Shown here: piece after piece, positions 53,144-63,258 of the stretch
Layout of the letters: every line of letters begins with the position of its first letter
Numbering within the stretch: position 1 is the first letter of the stretch
Assembly (NCBI RefSeq): GCF_030817475.1
Contig: NZ_JAUSZJ010000002.1
Location: 1,107,501 to 1,171,500 of the forward strand
Origin: Streptomyces sp. V2I9
GTDB taxonomy: Bacteria > Actinomycetota > Actinomycetes > Streptomycetales > Streptomycetaceae
Reading direction: 5' to 3'
Length of the DNA stretch: 64,000 nucleotides
The notes under the pieces: generated by a model
What the model was told of the DNA's origin: nothing
Seen by the model: only the letters and a program-made list of their open reading frames with translations
Databases searched by the model: none
Translations under genes and position numbers: made by a program

Positions 53144-53268
53144 GCGGTCGGGGCACGGGAACGGGACGCGCCGCGGGGACGCGCCGCGGTACGGGCACGG
53201 GGCGCCCCGAGGGGACGGGCGTGGACGGTCCGGCACGGGACGCGGTACAGGAACGGGAGCGGGCATGA
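53140..53268 (+). CDS. 42-residue bridging ORF between cobD and cobQ
   Basis: GTG 53140 overlaps the cobD stop (GTGA), and the ORF ends at 53266-53268 overlapping the cobQ ATG (ATGA). The product is a low-complexity Gly/Thr/Arg peptide ([12 protein letters not shown], later GTGTGRPEG) ending DAVQERERA. The double overlap suggests translation through the gap so that ribosomes reach cobQ. The peptide may have no function of its own. Confidence 0.4.
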   Translation: MSGRGTGTGRAAGTRRGTGTGRPEGTGVDGPARDAVQERERA

Positions 53269-54992
53269 GCGGTGGGCTGCTGGTCGCGGGGACCACGTCC
53301 GATGCGGGCAAGAGCGTCGTCACGGCGGGCATCTGCCGCTGGCTGGTGCGCCAGGGTGTGAAGGTCGCGCCCTTCAAGGCGCAGAACATGTCGCTGAACT
53401 CCTTCGTGACCCGCGAGGGCGCGGAGATCGGCCGGGCCCAGGCGATGCAGGCGCAGGCGGCACGGGTGGAGCCGACGGCCCTGATGAACCCGGTGCTGCT
53501 GAAGCCGGGCGGCGACCGGTCCAGTCAGGTGGTCCTGATGGGCAGGCCGGTCGGCGAGATGAGCGCGCGGGGATACCACGGGGGCCGTCAGGAGGCGCTG
53601 CTCGGCACGGTCACCGACTGCCTGGAGCAGCTCCGGTCGGCGTACGACGCGGTGATCTGCGAGGGGGCCGGTTCGCCGGCGGAGATCAACCTGCGGCGCA
53701 CCGACATCGTGAACATGGGGATCGCGCGGGCCGCGGGCTTCCCCGTGCTGGTGGTCGGGGACATCGACCGGGGCGGGGTCTTCGCCTCGTTCTTCGGGAC
53801 CACGGCGCTGCTGAGCCCCGAGGACCAGGCGCTGGTCGCCGGTTACCTGGTGAACAAGTTCCGGGGCGACGTCTCCCTGCTGGAGCCGGGCCTGGACATG
53901 CTGTACGGGCTGACCGGGCGGCGGACGTACGGGGTGCTCCCCTTCGCCCACGGGCTCGGCATCGACGAGGAGGACGGCCTGCGGGTCTCCCTGCGGGGTG
54001 CGGTGCGGGAGTCGGTCGTGGCTCCCCCGCACGGCGAGGACGTGCTGCGGGTCGCGGTCTGCGCGGTGCCGCTGATGTCGAACTTCACCGACGTGGACGC
54101 GCTGGCCGCCGAACCGGGCGTCGTCGTGCGGTTCGTGGACCGGGCGGAGGAGCTGGCCGACGCGGACCTGGTGGTCGTGCCGGGGACGCGCGGCACGGTG
54201 AAGGCGCTGGCCTGGCTGCGCGAGCGCGGCCTCGCGGACGCGCTGGCGCGGCGGGCGGCGGAGGGCCGGCCGGTGCTGGGGATCTGCGGCGGGTTCCAGG
54301 TGCTCGGCGAGCGGATCGAGGACGAGGTGGAGTCGCGGGCGGGGGTCGTGGACGGGCTCGGACTGCTGCCCGTACGCGTCCGCTTCGACCGGGCCAAGAC
54401 GCTGGCGCGGCCGGTCGGTTCGGCGCTGGGCGAGCCGGTGGAGGGGTACGAGATCCACCACGGGGTGGCCGATGTGCGGGGCGGGGAGCCGTTCCTGGAC
54501 GGATGCCGGGTGGGTGCGGTGTGGGGGACGCACTGGCACGGGTCGCTGGAGAGCGACGCGTTCCGGCGGCGGTTCCTGGCGGAGGTGGCGCGGGCCGCCG
54601 GGCGGCGGTTCGTACCGGCGCCGGACACGAGCTTCGCGGTGCTGCGCGAGGAGCAGCTGGACCGGCTCGGGGATCTGGTCGAGGAGCACGCGGACACGGA
54701 CGCGTTGTGGCGGCTGATCGAAGGGGGCGCGCCCGGAGGATTGCCGTTCGTGCCGCCGGGGGCGCCCGCCCTGCCGGCGGCCGGCGGGGGCACGGGGGCG
54801 CTCGGGGTCGCGGGGGCGGGTGCACCGGAGAGCCGGGGCACGGTCCGGGACCCCGCTCCCCGGTCGCCGGAGGGATGGGGAGCGGGGAGCCCGGCGGCGG
54901 TGGGAGAGGCCCGGAAGGCCCGGGAGGACGAGAACGCCCGGTCCGCCGCGTTCGGGGTTGCTGATGTTCATGTCGACCAGGAGGCCAAGTGA
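53265..54992 (+). CDS. cobQ: Cobyric acid synthase
   Basis: The 575-residue amidotransferase forms the four amides b, d, e and g of cobyric acid. The N-terminal synthetase half has [16 protein letters not shown] (P-loop) and [13 protein letters not shown]. The C-terminal GATase half has the catalytic CGGFQVLGE and [10 protein letters not shown]. The last 75-80 residues are a Pro/Gly/Ala-rich tail beyond the usual length of about 490-500. GGGAG precedes ATG 53265. Its stop overlaps the next GTG. Confidence 0.95.
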   Translation: MSGGLLVAGTTSDAGKSVVTAGICRWLVRQGVKVAPFKAQNMSLNSFVTREGAEIGRAQAMQAQAARVEPTALMNPVLLKPGGDRSSQVVLMGRPVGEMSARGYHGGRQEALLGTVTDCLEQLRSAYDAVICEGAGSPAEINLRRTDIVNMGIARAAGFPVLVVGDIDRGGVFASFFGTTALLSPEDQALVAGYLVNKFRGDVSLLEPGLDMLYGLTGRRTYGVLPFAHGLGIDEEDGLRVSLRGAVRESVVAPPHGEDVLRVAVCAVPLMSNFTDVDALAAEPGVVVRFVDRAEELADADLVVVPGTRGTVKALAWLRERGLADALARRAAEGRPVLGICGGFQVLGERIEDEVESRAGVVDGLGLLPVRVRFDRAKTLARPVGSALGEPVEGYEIHHGVADVRGGEPFLDGCRVGAVWGTHWHGSLESDAFRRRFLAEVARAAGRRFVPAPDTSFAVLREEQLDRLGDLVEEHADTDALWRLIEGGAPGGLPFVPPGAPALPAAGGGTGALGVAGAGAPESRGTVRDPAPRSPEGWGAGSPAAVGEARKAREDENARSAAFGVADVHVDQEAK

Positions 54993-57034
54993 GTACGCCG
55001 TATCCCTTCACCGCGATCGTCGGGCAGGACGACCTGCGGCTCGGGCTGTTGCTGAACGCGGTCAGCCCCGCTGTCGGCGGGGTCCTCGTGCGCGGGGAGA
55101 AGGGGACCGCCAAGTCCACCGCCGTGCGGGCGCTCGCCGCGCTCATGCCCGAGGTCTCCGTGGTCCCCGGCTGCCGGTTCTCCTGTGATCCCGTCTCCCC
55201 TGATCCGGCGTGTCCCGACGGGCCGCACGCGGAGGCGGCCGGTGTGTCGCGTCCGGCGCGGACCGTGGAGCTGCCCGTCGGCGCGTCGGAGGACCGGCTG
55301 GTGGGGGCGCTGGACATCGAGCGGGCGCTCTCCGAGGGCGTGAAGGCGTTCGAGCCGGGGCTGCTGGCCGACGCGCATCGCGGCATCCTCTACGTGGACG
55401 AGGTCAACCTCCTCCACGACCACCTGGTGGACCTGCTGCTGGACGCGGCGGCCATGGGCGCCTCGTACGTGGAGCGCGAGGGTGTCTCCGTACGGCATGC
55501 GGCGCGGTTCCTGCTGGTCGGGACGATGAACCCGGAAGAGGGCGAGCTGCGGCCGCAGTTGCTGGACCGGTTCGGCCTGACCGTGGAGGTCTCGGCCTCC
55601 CGCGACACCGACGAGCGGGTGGAGGTCGTACGGCGGCGGCTCGCGTACGACGACGATCCCGAGGGGTTCACGGCGCGCTGGGCCGAGGAGGAGGGCGCGC
55701 TGCGTGAGCGGATCGCCGTCGCGCGCGCCCTGCTGCCGCGGGTCGTGCTGGGCGACGGCGTGTTGCGGCAGATCGCCGCGACCTGCGCCGCGTTCGAGGT
55801 CGACGGGATGCGGGCGGACATCGTGATGGCCCGTACCGCGACCGCGCTGGCCGCCTGGGCGGGGCGCGAGGAGGTCACCGCCGACGACGTGCGGCAGGCC
55901 GCGCTGCTGGCGCTCCCCCACCGGCGCCGCCGCAACCCGTTCGACGCGCCCGGCCTGGACGAGGAGAAGCTCGACCGGACCCTGGACGAGGCCGGCGGGC
56001 CGGACGGCGGGCCGGACGACGACGATCCCGGCCCGGACGGCGGGGGTGACGGCGGCGGGGGCGGCGGTGTGCCCCCGCAGGCCGACGGCGAGGACCGTAC
56101 CCCGCCGCACGCCGAGGGCGGCTCGGACGACATGCCGTCAGAGGCCCCCGGGAGCGCGCCCGACGCGCCCGGCGCCCCCGGTCGGCCCGCCGGGGGCGAG
56201 CAGCGGCCGGTGGCGTCCGCCGAGCCGTTCCGGGCGAAGATGCTCAGCGTGCCGGGGCTGGGGGAAGGCGCTGCGGGGCGGCGCTCCCGCGCCCGTACCG
56301 AGCACGGGCGCACGACCGGCGCCCGGCGGCCCGAGGGGGCACTGACCAAGCTGCACCTGGCCGCGACCGTGCGGGCCGCCGCGCCGCACCAGCGGGCGCG
56401 CGGGCGTAGCGGGCGCGGGCTCGTGGTGCGCCGGGACGATCTGCGGCAGGCGGTCCGGGAGGGGCGCGAGGGCAACCTCGTGCTGTTCGTCGTGGACGCG
56501 TCCGGGTCGATGGCCGCCCGGCAGCGGATGAGCGCGGTCAAGGGGGCCGTGCTGTCGCTGCTGCTCGACGCCTACCAGCGGCGGGACAAGGTCGGCCTGG
56601 TCACCTTCCGGGGCAAGGAGGCCGAGGTGGCGCTGCCGCCGACCTCGTCCGTGGACGCCGCCGCCGCCCGGCTGGAGTCGCTGCCGACCGGGGGCCGCAC
56701 CCCGTTGGCCGCCGGGCTGCTCAAGGCCCACGACGTGCTGCGGGTGGAGCGCCTGCGCGATCCGTCGCGGCGGCCCCTGCTGGTCGTGGTCACGGACGGC
56801 CGGGCGACCGGCGGCCCGGAGCCCGTGGCGCTCGCCGGCCGGGCCGGCCGGCTGCACCGCTCGGAGGGGACGGCCTCGGTCGTCGTGGACTGCGAGTCGG
56901 GGTACGTACGCCTCGGCCTCGCCGGGGAACTCGCCCGCGAACTGGGAGGCACCGCCGTCACGCTCGACGAGCTGCGGGCCGACTCGATCGCCGGGCTCGT
57001 CAAGGACGTCACCGCAGCCGGGAGGGCCGCTTAA
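54989..57034 (+). CDS. ChlI-ChlD-like cobaltochelatase subunit (AAA+ and VWA)
   Basis: The 681-residue protein fuses an AAA+ ATPase (about 5-310; [41 protein letters not shown]) to an acidic Pro/Gly-rich linker (about 315-430) and a VWA domain (about 495-670) with the metal-site [12 protein letters not shown]. It corresponds to the I plus D subunits of magnesium/cobalt chelatase. The large subunit (CobN) is not in the window and must lie elsewhere. It overlaps cobQ by 4 bases and cobO by 1. Confidence 0.9.
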   Translation: MSTPYPFTAIVGQDDLRLGLLLNAVSPAVGGVLVRGEKGTAKSTAVRALAALMPEVSVVPGCRFSCDPVSPDPACPDGPHAEAAGVSRPARTVELPVGASEDRLVGALDIERALSEGVKAFEPGLLADAHRGILYVDEVNLLHDHLVDLLLDAAAMGASYVEREGVSVRHAARFLLVGTMNPEEGELRPQLLDRFGLTVEVSASRDTDERVEVVRRRLAYDDDPEGFTARWAEEEGALRERIAVARALLPRVVLGDGVLRQIAATCAAFEVDGMRADIVMARTATALAAWAGREEVTADDVRQAALLALPHRRRRNPFDAPGLDEEKLDRTLDEAGGPDGGPDDDDPGPDGGGDGGGGGGVPPQADGEDRTPPHAEGGSDDMPSEAPGSAPDAPGAPGRPAGGEQRPVASAEPFRAKMLSVPGLGEGAAGRRSRARTEHGRTTGARRPEGALTKLHLAATVRAAAPHQRARGRSGRGLVVRRDDLRQAVREGREGNLVLFVVDASGSMAARQRMSAVKGAVLSLLLDAYQRRDKVGLVTFRGKEAEVALPPTSSVDAAAARLESLPTGGRTPLAAGLLKAHDVLRVERLRDPSRRPLLVVVTDGRATGGPEPVALAGRAGRLHRSEGTASVVVDCESGYVRLGLAGELARELGGTAVTLDELRADSIAGLVKDVTAAGRAA

Positions 57035-57633
57035 TGCCACAGGGACAGCCGACATCGGTGCCGGACGACGGGCTCACCACCCGTCAGCGGCGCAACCGCC
57101 CGCTCCTGTTCGTCCACACGGGCATCGGGAAGGGCAAGTCGACGGCGGCCTTCGGTCTCGCGCTCCGGGCGTGGAACCAGGGGTGGCCGATCGGGGTGTT
57201 CCAGTTCGTGAAGTCGGCGAAGTGGAAGGTCGGCGAGGAGAACGCGCTCAAGGTGCTCGGCGCGAGCGGAGAGGGCGGCACGGTCGACTGGCACAAGATG
57301 GGCGAGGGCTGGTCCTGGGTCCAGCGCGACGGCCAGCTCGACAACGAGGAGAAGGCGCGCGAGGGCTGGGAGCAGGTCAAGCGCGACCTGGCGGCCGAGA
57401 CGTACAAGCTGTACGTGCTGGACGAGTTCGCCTACCCGCTGCACTGGGGCTGGATCGACACCGACGAGGTCGTCGAGGTGATGCGGAACCGGCCCGGCAC
57501 CCAGCACGTGGTGATCACCGGCCGCAACGCGCCGGACGCGCTGGTCGAGGCCGCGGATCTGGTGACCGACATGTCGAAGGTCAAGCACCCGATGGACGCG
57601 GGGCAGAAGGGCCAGAGGGGCATCGAGTGGTGA
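57034..57633 (+). CDS. cobO: Cob(I)yrinic acid a,c-diamide adenosyltransferase
   Basis: The 199-residue CobO/BtuR-type adenosyltransferase has the P-loop HTGIGKGKSTAAFG (about 28-41), QFVKSAKWKVGEE, YVLDEFAYPLHWGW and the C-terminal MSKVKHPMDAGQKGQRGIEW typical of the family. It puts the adenosyl group on cobalt. ATG 57034 shares one base with the previous TAA, and its stop overlaps the next GTG by 4 bases. Confidence 0.95.
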   Translation: MPQGQPTSVPDDGLTTRQRRNRPLLFVHTGIGKGKSTAAFGLALRAWNQGWPIGVFQFVKSAKWKVGEENALKVLGASGEGGTVDWHKMGEGWSWVQRDGQLDNEEKAREGWEQVKRDLAAETYKLYVLDEFAYPLHWGWIDTDEVVEVMRNRPGTQHVVITGRNAPDALVEAADLVTDMSKVKHPMDAGQKGQRGIEW

Positions 57634-58997
57634 GTGCGCCCCGTCTGGTCATCGCCGCTCCGGCCTCGGGCAGCGGCAAGACCACCGTCGCCACCGGTCT
57701 GATGGCCGCCTTCGCCGCGCGCGGGCTCGCCGTCTCACCGCACAAGGTGGGCCCGGACTACATCGATCCGGGCTACCACTCCCTGGCGACGGGCCGCCCC
57801 GGCCGGAATCTCGACGCGTACATGTGCGGACCCGAGTTGATCGCCCCGCTGTTCGCGCACGGGTCGGCGGGGTGCGACCTCGCCGTGGTCGAGGGCGTGA
57901 TGGGGCTGTACGACGGGGCCTCGGGGCAGGGCGAGCTGGCGTCCACCGCACAGGTGGCGAAGCTGCTCAGGGCCCCGGTGGTGCTGGTGGTGGACGCCTC
58001 CTCGCAGTCCCGGTCGGTGGCGGCCCTGGTCCACGGGTTCGCCTCCTGGGACCCGGAGGTGCGGATCGGCGGGGTGATCCTGAACAAGGTGGCCTCGGAC
58101 CGGCACGAGGCGCTGCTGCGGGACGCGTTGGACGAGTCGGGGCTGCCGGTGCTCGGCGTGCTCCGGCGGGCTCCGCAGGTTGCGACGCCCTCGCGCCATC
58201 TGGGGCTCGTCCCGGTGGCCGAGCGCGGGGCGGAGGCGGTGGAGGCCGTACGCGCCATGGGTGAGCGGGTGCGCGCCGGGTGCGACCTGGACGCGCTGAT
58301 GGCGCTGGCGCGGACGGCGCCCGCGCTGACGGACGCGCCGTGGGAGCCCGCGTACGCCTCGGCGCGGGGGTCGTACGACGCGGTGCGGGGGCCCCGGCCC
58401 GTCGTCGCCGTGGCGGGCGGGGCGGCGTTCACCTTCGCCTACGCGGAGCACGCCGAACTGTTGACGGCGGCCGGGGCGGAGGTCGTGACCTTCGACCCGC
58501 TGCGGGACGAGAAGCTGCCGACGGGGACGGCGGGAATCGTGATCGGCGGCGGCTTCCCGGAGGTGTACGCCCCCGAGCTGTCGGCCAACCGGCCGCTGCG
58601 GCGGGCGGTCACGGAGCTGGCCCGGAGCGGGGCCCCGCTGGCCGCCGAGTGCGCGGGGCTGCTGTATCTGGCGCGGGAGCTGGACGGGAAGCCGATGTGC
58701 GGGGTGCTCGACGCCGAGGCCCGGATGTCCGAGCGGCTGACCCTCGGATACCGGCAGGCGGTGGCCGTCTCCGACAGCGTGCTGGCGGTGGCGGGGACCC
58801 GGATGCGCGGGCACGAGTTCCACCGCACGGTCCTGGAGCCGGGGGCGGGGGCCACGCCCGCCTGGGGCCTGCACCAGCCGGAGCGGCGGGTCGAGGGGTA
58901 CGTCGAACGGGGCGCGCACGCGAGCTATCTGCACACCCACTGGGCGGCGTCGCCCGAGGTGGCCCAGCGGTTCGTGGCGCACTGCCGGGCCCGGTAG
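57630..58997 (+). CDS. cobB: Cobyrinate a,c-diamide synthase
   Basis: The 455-residue amidotransferase (CobB/CbiA) has the P-loop ASGSGKTTVATG, PHKVGPDYIDPGYH and VEGVMGLYDG. The C-terminal glutaminase part has GGGFPEVYAPEL and catalytic Cys in AAECAGLLYL, and ends with HASYLHTHWAA. It amidates side chains a and c before cobO and cobQ act. GTG 57630 overlaps the cobO stop. Confidence 0.95.
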   Translation: MSAPRLVIAAPASGSGKTTVATGLMAAFAARGLAVSPHKVGPDYIDPGYHSLATGRPGRNLDAYMCGPELIAPLFAHGSAGCDLAVVEGVMGLYDGASGQGELASTAQVAKLLRAPVVLVVDASSQSRSVAALVHGFASWDPEVRIGGVILNKVASDRHEALLRDALDESGLPVLGVLRRAPQVATPSRHLGLVPVAERGAEAVEAVRAMGERVRAGCDLDALMALARTAPALTDAPWEPAYASARGSYDAVRGPRPVVAVAGGAAFTFAYAEHAELLTAAGAEVVTFDPLRDEKLPTGTAGIVIGGGFPEVYAPELSANRPLRRAVTELARSGAPLAAECAGLLYLARELDGKPMCGVLDAEARMSERLTLGYRQAVAVSDSVLAVAGTRMRGHEFHRTVLEPGAGATPAWGLHQPERRVEGYVERGAHASYLHTHWAASPEVAQRFVAHCRAR

Positions 58998-59060
58998 CGC
59001 CGTCCCCACGGGGGGGGGCGTGTCAGGGCGTATGAGAACGTACGGGAGCGTACGCGTGGC

Positions 59061-59792
59061 TCACTCGGCGATGCCGACGACCAGCCAGATGAAGCCCACG
59101 CCCCCGATGGTGCAGAGAAGGGTGGAGCGGGCGGGATGGGTGTGGTGCGCCTCGGGAAGGATCTCCGCAGCGGCCAGGTAGAGCAGGGCTCCGCCGAAGA
59201 AGCCGAGATAGCCGCCGAGCAGTTCCTCCGGAAGGGTGAACAGCAGCGTCGTCGCCGCGCCCACGACCGGTGCCACCGCGGCCGCGAACAGCATCAGGAG
59301 CGCCTTGCGGCGGGTGTTCCCGTAAAGACTGGTGAGGGTGTACGTGTTGAACCCGTCGGCGAAGTCATGACTGATCACCGCCAGTGCCACGGCCACGCCC
59401 ATGGAGCCGCCGACCTGGAAGGCGGCGCCGAGCGCGACGCCGTCCATCAGGCTGTGGGCGACCATCGCGGCGGCCGCCGTCAGCCCCACCTGCGGTACCC
59501 GCTCCCCGTGCCGGCCCGCCGCCCCGTGTGCCACCTGGCGCACGGCGAGCAGCCGCTCGACCAGGTGGGCCACCAGGAAGCCGCCCACGAACAGCAGCAG
59601 GGCGGCCGGCACCCCGAACACCGGCTCGCCCGCGGCCTCGATCGCCTCCGGCAGGAGGTCGAGGCCGACGACGCCGAGCATCAGGCCGCCCGCGAGGCCG
59701 AGCACCAGATGGCGGCGGTCGGTGATGCGTCGGGCGACCCAGCCGCCGGCCAGGGTCATCAGGAACGCGCCGAGCGCGACGAACACCGCCAT
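59061..59792 (-). CDS. ZIP-family metal transporter
   Basis: The 243-residue transporter has about eight helices and the ZIP motifs VAHSLMDGVALGAAF and VISHDFADGFNTYTL, whose His/Asp residues form the binuclear metal site. A histidine-containing loop (RHGERVPQ) is short. The specificity could be zinc, manganese or cobalt; placement next to cobalamin genes makes cobalt possible. It converges on cobB. Confidence 0.87.
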   Translation of the reverse strand: MAVFVALGAFLMTLAGGWVARRITDRRHLVLGLAGGLMLGVVGLDLLPEAIEAAGEPVFGVPAALLLFVGGFLVAHLVERLLAVRQVAHGAAGRHGERVPQVGLTAAAAMVAHSLMDGVALGAAFQVGGSMGVAVALAVISHDFADGFNTYTLTSLYGNTRRKALLMLFAAAVAPVVGAATTLLFTLPEELLGGYLGFFGGALLYLAAAEILPEAHHTHPARSTLLCTIGGVGFIWLVVGIAE

Positions 59793-60006
59793 GGGCCCTT
59801 GCTAGCCGATCGGGCCCGTTCTCCGCATCCCGGGGTGTCCTTACCGGAGGGGTCCGCCGCGCCCCTCCGGCCTCCGCCCTCGTACGCCGCCGGCCGCGTC
59901 ACCCGTCCCGTGTTCCGTACCGCCCGCCCCGCGTTCCGTATACGGAGGGGGCTGGTCCCCTCCCCCGCACCACCGCGTCGTACGACCTGAAAGGCAGGAC
60001 TCCGCC

Positions 60007-61635
60007 ATGACCGGAGCATCCGTCGGCCCCGGACCCTCGTCCGGCGCCCGCAGTCTCGTGGTGGGGGTCGGTGCGCGCAGGGGCGTTCCCGGCGAGGTGG
60101 TGTTCGCCCTCATCGAGGCGGCGTTGAGTGGGGCGGGGCTGACCGCGGCGGACGTGGTGGAAGTCGCGACGGTCGACGTCAAGGGGGACGAGCCGGGGAT
60201 CGTGGGAGCGGCGGCCCTGCTCGGGGTGCCGGTGCGGACCCATCCGGCCGCGGCGCTGGCCGTGGTCCGGGTGCCGCATCCCTCGGGCGCGGTGGCCACG
60301 GCGGTGGGGACCCCGTCGGTCGCCGAGGCGGCGGCGCTGATCGAGGCGGACGAGCTGGTGGTCCCGAAGACCAGTGCCCCGGCCGGGCCGAGCACGGACG
60401 GGACGGGCTCCGGCGGGAAGGCAGCAGCACGGGGGACGGTGACCTGTGCGGTGGCCCGGCGGAATCCGGGCGCTCCCACCGCTTCCGGTGTTTCGGGCAG
60501 GAAAAATTCCACCTCACCGGTGACGGCGGGCTCCCGCCCGTTCACCATGGCTGCCATGAATCCCCCCACGAACACCGAGACCGCCGGGCCCGACCTGCGT
60601 CACCACGGCGACGCGGAGGTCCGCGGCGAGAAGCTGACCGATCTCGCCGTGAACGTCCGGACCCACACGCCCCCGGAGTGGCTGCGCGAGCGGATAGCCG
60701 CGTCCCTCACCTCGCTCGCCGCCTATCCCGACGGGTCGTCGGCCCGCGCCGCGGTCGCCGACCGGCACGGGCTGCCGGTGGAGCGGGTGTTGCTGACGGC
60801 GGGCGCGGCCGAGGCGTTCGTCCTGATCGCGCGGGCCCTCCCGGCGCGCCGCCCGGTCGTGGTGCACCCGCAGTTCACCGAGCCGGAGGCCGCTCTGCGG
60901 GCGGCCGGGCACGAGGTGGGGCGGGTCCTGCTGCGCGCCGAGGACGGCTTCCGGCTCGATCCGTCGGCGGTGCCCGACGACGCGGACCTCGTGGTGGTCG
61001 GCAACCCGACGAACCCGACGTCCGTGCTGCACCCGGCGGCGCTGCTGGAGAAGCTGGCGCGGCCGGGGCGGACGCTGGTGGTCGACGAGGCGTTCATGGA
61101 CGTGGTGCCGGGCGAACGCGAGGCGCTGTGCGGGCGGACGGACCTTCCGGGGCTGGTGGTGCTGCGCAGCCTGACCAAGACGTGGGGGCTGGCCGGGCTG
61201 CGGATCGGCTACGTGCTGGCCGAGCCGGGGACGGTGGCCCTGCTCACCGAGGCGCAGCCGCTGTGGCCCGTCTCCACCCCGGCGCTGGCGGCGGCCGAGG
61301 CGTGCATGGAGCCGCGGGCGCTGGTGGAGGCGGCCGGGGCGGCGGACCGGATCACGGTGGACCGGGCCCATCTGCTCGCCGGGCTGGCCGAGTTCAGCGA
61401 GGTCGAGGTGGTGGAGGAGGCCAGGGGGCCGTTCGTCCTGGTCCGGCTGGAGCGGGCGGCGGAGGTACGGGAGCGGCTGCGGCTGCTGGGCTTCGCTGCC
61501 CGGCGCGGGGACACGTTTCCGGGTCTGGGGCCGCAGTGGCTGCGGCTCGCGGTCCGCGACCGGGCCACGACCAATCGTTTCCTCCAGGCGCTCGACCAGG
61601 CGGTGCAGGCGCTGCCCGCACGATTGGGGCGCTGA
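60007..61635 (+). CDS. cobC: CobE/CbiG-C and CobC fusion protein
   Basis: The 542-residue fusion has a CobE/CbiG C-terminal-like domain in residues 15-150 (GVGARRGVPGEVVFALIEAAL, DEPGIVGAAALLGVP, GTPSVAEAAALIEAD). Residues 151-195 are an unstructured linker. Residues 196-542 are a PLP-dependent CobC (threonine-phosphate decarboxylase-like, Rv2231c type) with TAGAAEAFVLIARAL, NPTNPTS and the PLP lysine in RSLTKTWGLAGLRIGY. Internal ATGs at 60547 and 60556 could also start a separate CobC but lack a ribosome site. It supplies a step of precorrin-5 processing and the aminopropanol arm. Confidence 0.87.
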   Translation: MTGASVGPGPSSGARSLVVGVGARRGVPGEVVFALIEAALSGAGLTAADVVEVATVDVKGDEPGIVGAAALLGVPVRTHPAAALAVVRVPHPSGAVATAVGTPSVAEAAALIEADELVVPKTSAPAGPSTDGTGSGGKAAARGTVTCAVARRNPGAPTASGVSGRKNSTSPVTAGSRPFTMAAMNPPTNTETAGPDLRHHGDAEVRGEKLTDLAVNVRTHTPPEWLRERIAASLTSLAAYPDGSSARAAVADRHGLPVERVLLTAGAAEAFVLIARALPARRPVVVHPQFTEPEAALRAAGHEVGRVLLRAEDGFRLDPSAVPDDADLVVVGNPTNPTSVLHPAALLEKLARPGRTLVVDEAFMDVVPGEREALCGRTDLPGLVVLRSLTKTWGLAGLRIGYVLAEPGTVALLTEAQPLWPVSTPALAAAEACMEPRALVEAAGAADRITVDRAHLLAGLAEFSEVEVVEEARGPFVLVRLERAAEVRERLRLLGFAARRGDTFPGLGPQWLRLAVRDRATTNRFLQALDQAVQALPARLGR

Positions 61636-61737
61636 CGGGCCCCGTTTGCGGGCGGGGCGTCGAAGGGTTTCCGCCCGGCCGGGGCGCGACCGCGAGGGGG
61701 CCTCGGCGGCCGGGCCGGAGGCACGGGAGGGTCAGCG

Positions 61738-61824
61738 GCCGGGCGAAGTGCCGACGAGGGTTCACGGGGCGGCCGGGCCGAGTACCGAGAAGGGTTCACG
61801 GGGCGGCTGGGCGGAGTGCCGAGG
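61738..61824. repeat. 34-bp tandem repeat, two and a half copies
   Basis: Units at 61738-61771, 61772-61805 and a partial third to 61824 share GCCGGGC, GAGT-CCGA and AGGGTTCACGGGGCG. The repeat is non-coding and follows the cobC stop. The repeated GGGTTCACGGGG could be protein-binding, but no regulator is suggested. Confidence 0.75.
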
Positions 61825-61858
61825 GGCGGGGCCCGGTGCCGGTGCCGGACCCCGCCCC
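61823..61858. terminator. Terminator between cobC and the LAETG protein gene
   Basis: GGGGCGGGG (61823-61831) pairs with CCCCGCCCC (61850-61858), and CCGG pairs on the inside, between two convergent genes. Confidence 0.65.
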
Positions 61859-61883
61859 GGACGCGTTACGGCGTCCTGCCCGG

Positions 61884-62897
61884 TCAGTTCCGGCCGGTGC
61901 CCCGCCTGCGGGCCAGCACCGTCGCGCCCGCGCCCACGGCCAGCAGCAGGGCCGCGCCGCCCGCGATGTACGGGGTGGCGGAGCTGCCGCCCGTCTCCGC
62001 GAGGGCGGCCCCGGCGGGAGCGGTGCCCGTGTCGGAGCCGGTCTGCGTCTTCACGTCATCGCCGCCGATGCCGCCGTCGCTCCTGCCGCCCTGGTCGCCC
62101 CCGGTGCCTCCGTCACCGCCGCTGTCGCCGCCCGTGGAGCCGCCCTCGGTGGAACCGTCCGTGGAACCCGGCCTCTCGGGGGTCTTCGGGCCCTGCGGGG
62201 TCTCGCAGGTCGCCTCGGCGAGGGTGACCTCGCCGTTCACCTCGGCCACGTTGAGCTTGAGCGGGTTGACCGCGACCTTCAGCCGGAGCGCCGTGGCGGC
62301 GGCGGTCCGCTCGGTGGTGACCGTCGTGGAGAGGTCGAGGGAGACCTCTCCCACCCCCGGCACCGACACCCGCGTCGGGCCGCCCGCGCTGAGCGTCACC
62401 TTCCTGCCCAGGACCGCGACACGGCCGAGCACGTTCGACGCGGCCACGGGCTTCTTCCCCGCCTCGCAGACCGCCCGGGAGGTGACCTTCTCGACCTCGA
62501 CGAGCGGGAGCGCCGCGAGTCCGGGGACATGGATCCTGGCCTCGGCCAGCTGGGTGGCCCCTTCGGCCCGGTGCCCGTCGGCCGTGGCGTTCGCGGTGGC
62601 CACGTCGGCGCGCAGGACGCTGACCGGAGCTCCGCCCTCCACCCCTTCCACGTTCACGCTCAGCGCGGTCCTCCCGGCGGCGGCGGGGGCGTGCACCTCG
62701 TTGAGCGTGGCCTTGAGGGGCACGTGGACGGCCTTGTCGAGAAGTGAGACGTCGAGCCCGGCACGGAGCACGACCGCGCTCGCCCGGCCCTCGCCGGTGG
62801 TGGGCGTCGCCGGGGCTGCGTGCGCGGGGACGGCGGCAAGCAGGACGACCGGGGCAGCGACCGCCAGGGCGGCGAGACGGCAGGTGTTGCTGTTCAC
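61884..62897 (-). CDS. SCO1860-type LAETG-anchored surface protein
   Basis: The 337-residue protein is exported: signal peptide about 1-28 (RLAALAVAAPVVLLAAVPAHA, split here as RLAALAVAAPVV and LLAAVPAHA). Mature domains rich in beta strands follow (about 30-245), then a Gly/Ser/Asp-rich wall-spanning stretch (about 255-295), the sortase motif LAETGG, a hydrophobic helix and the basic tail ARRRGTGRN. Sortase would link it to the peptidoglycan. GTG 62897 is chosen, with GAGGG about 10 bases upstream; the longer reading adds a non-signal stretch. Function is unknown. Confidence 0.88.
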   Translation of the reverse strand: MNSNTCRLAALAVAAPVVLLAAVPAHAAPATPTTGEGRASAVVLRAGLDVSLLDKAVHVPLKATLNEVHAPAAAGRTALSVNVEGVEGGAPVSVLRADVATANATADGHRAEGATQLAEARIHVPGLAALPLVEVEKVTSRAVCEAGKKPVAASNVLGRVAVLGRKVTLSAGGPTRVSVPGVGEVSLDLSTTVTTERTAAATALRLKVAVNPLKLNVAEVNGEVTLAEATCETPQGPKTPERPGSTDGSTEGGSTGGDSGGDGGTGGDQGGRSDGGIGGDDVKTQTGSDTGTAPAGAALAETGGSSATPYIAGGAALLLAVGAGATVLARRRGTGRN

Positions 62898-63258
62898 GAT
62901 GGTGGAACCCTCACAGGAGACATGGAGCCACCGGCGCGGCCCAATGGGGGACATCGCCCGCGCCGGCGGCGTCGACTCCGTGAATCTTTACGCACTGAGG
63001 GTGAACTGACGGACACCTGGCGTGAGTTCACCCCAAAGGGGGGTTTCCGCGCGCACATTCGAATCTTTCGGCACACGCGTTCCCTGCTGTCACTCGATCC
63101 CCCGGTCACCGGTCGGAGAAGCCCACCGGGCGTTCGAGTGGACCCCGCCGCGCCCAGAAGTGCTCAACGAGCCGGGAACGTGTCCGTCACCACGCGTCAA
63201 CCCGGCACCCGGCAGCGCCGTTCCACCCCGGCTCCCCGGCGCCGCCGCCTCCCGTCCG
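62898..63258. other. Non-coding gap before the amidohydrolase gene end
   Basis: I see no gene in these 361 bases. The stretch 62980-63075 is less GC-rich (GTGAATCTTTACGCACTGAGGGTGAACTGACGG, quoted in part) and probably carries the promoter of the surface protein gene. No clear terminator for the amidohydrolase gene is visible. Confidence 0.4.
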
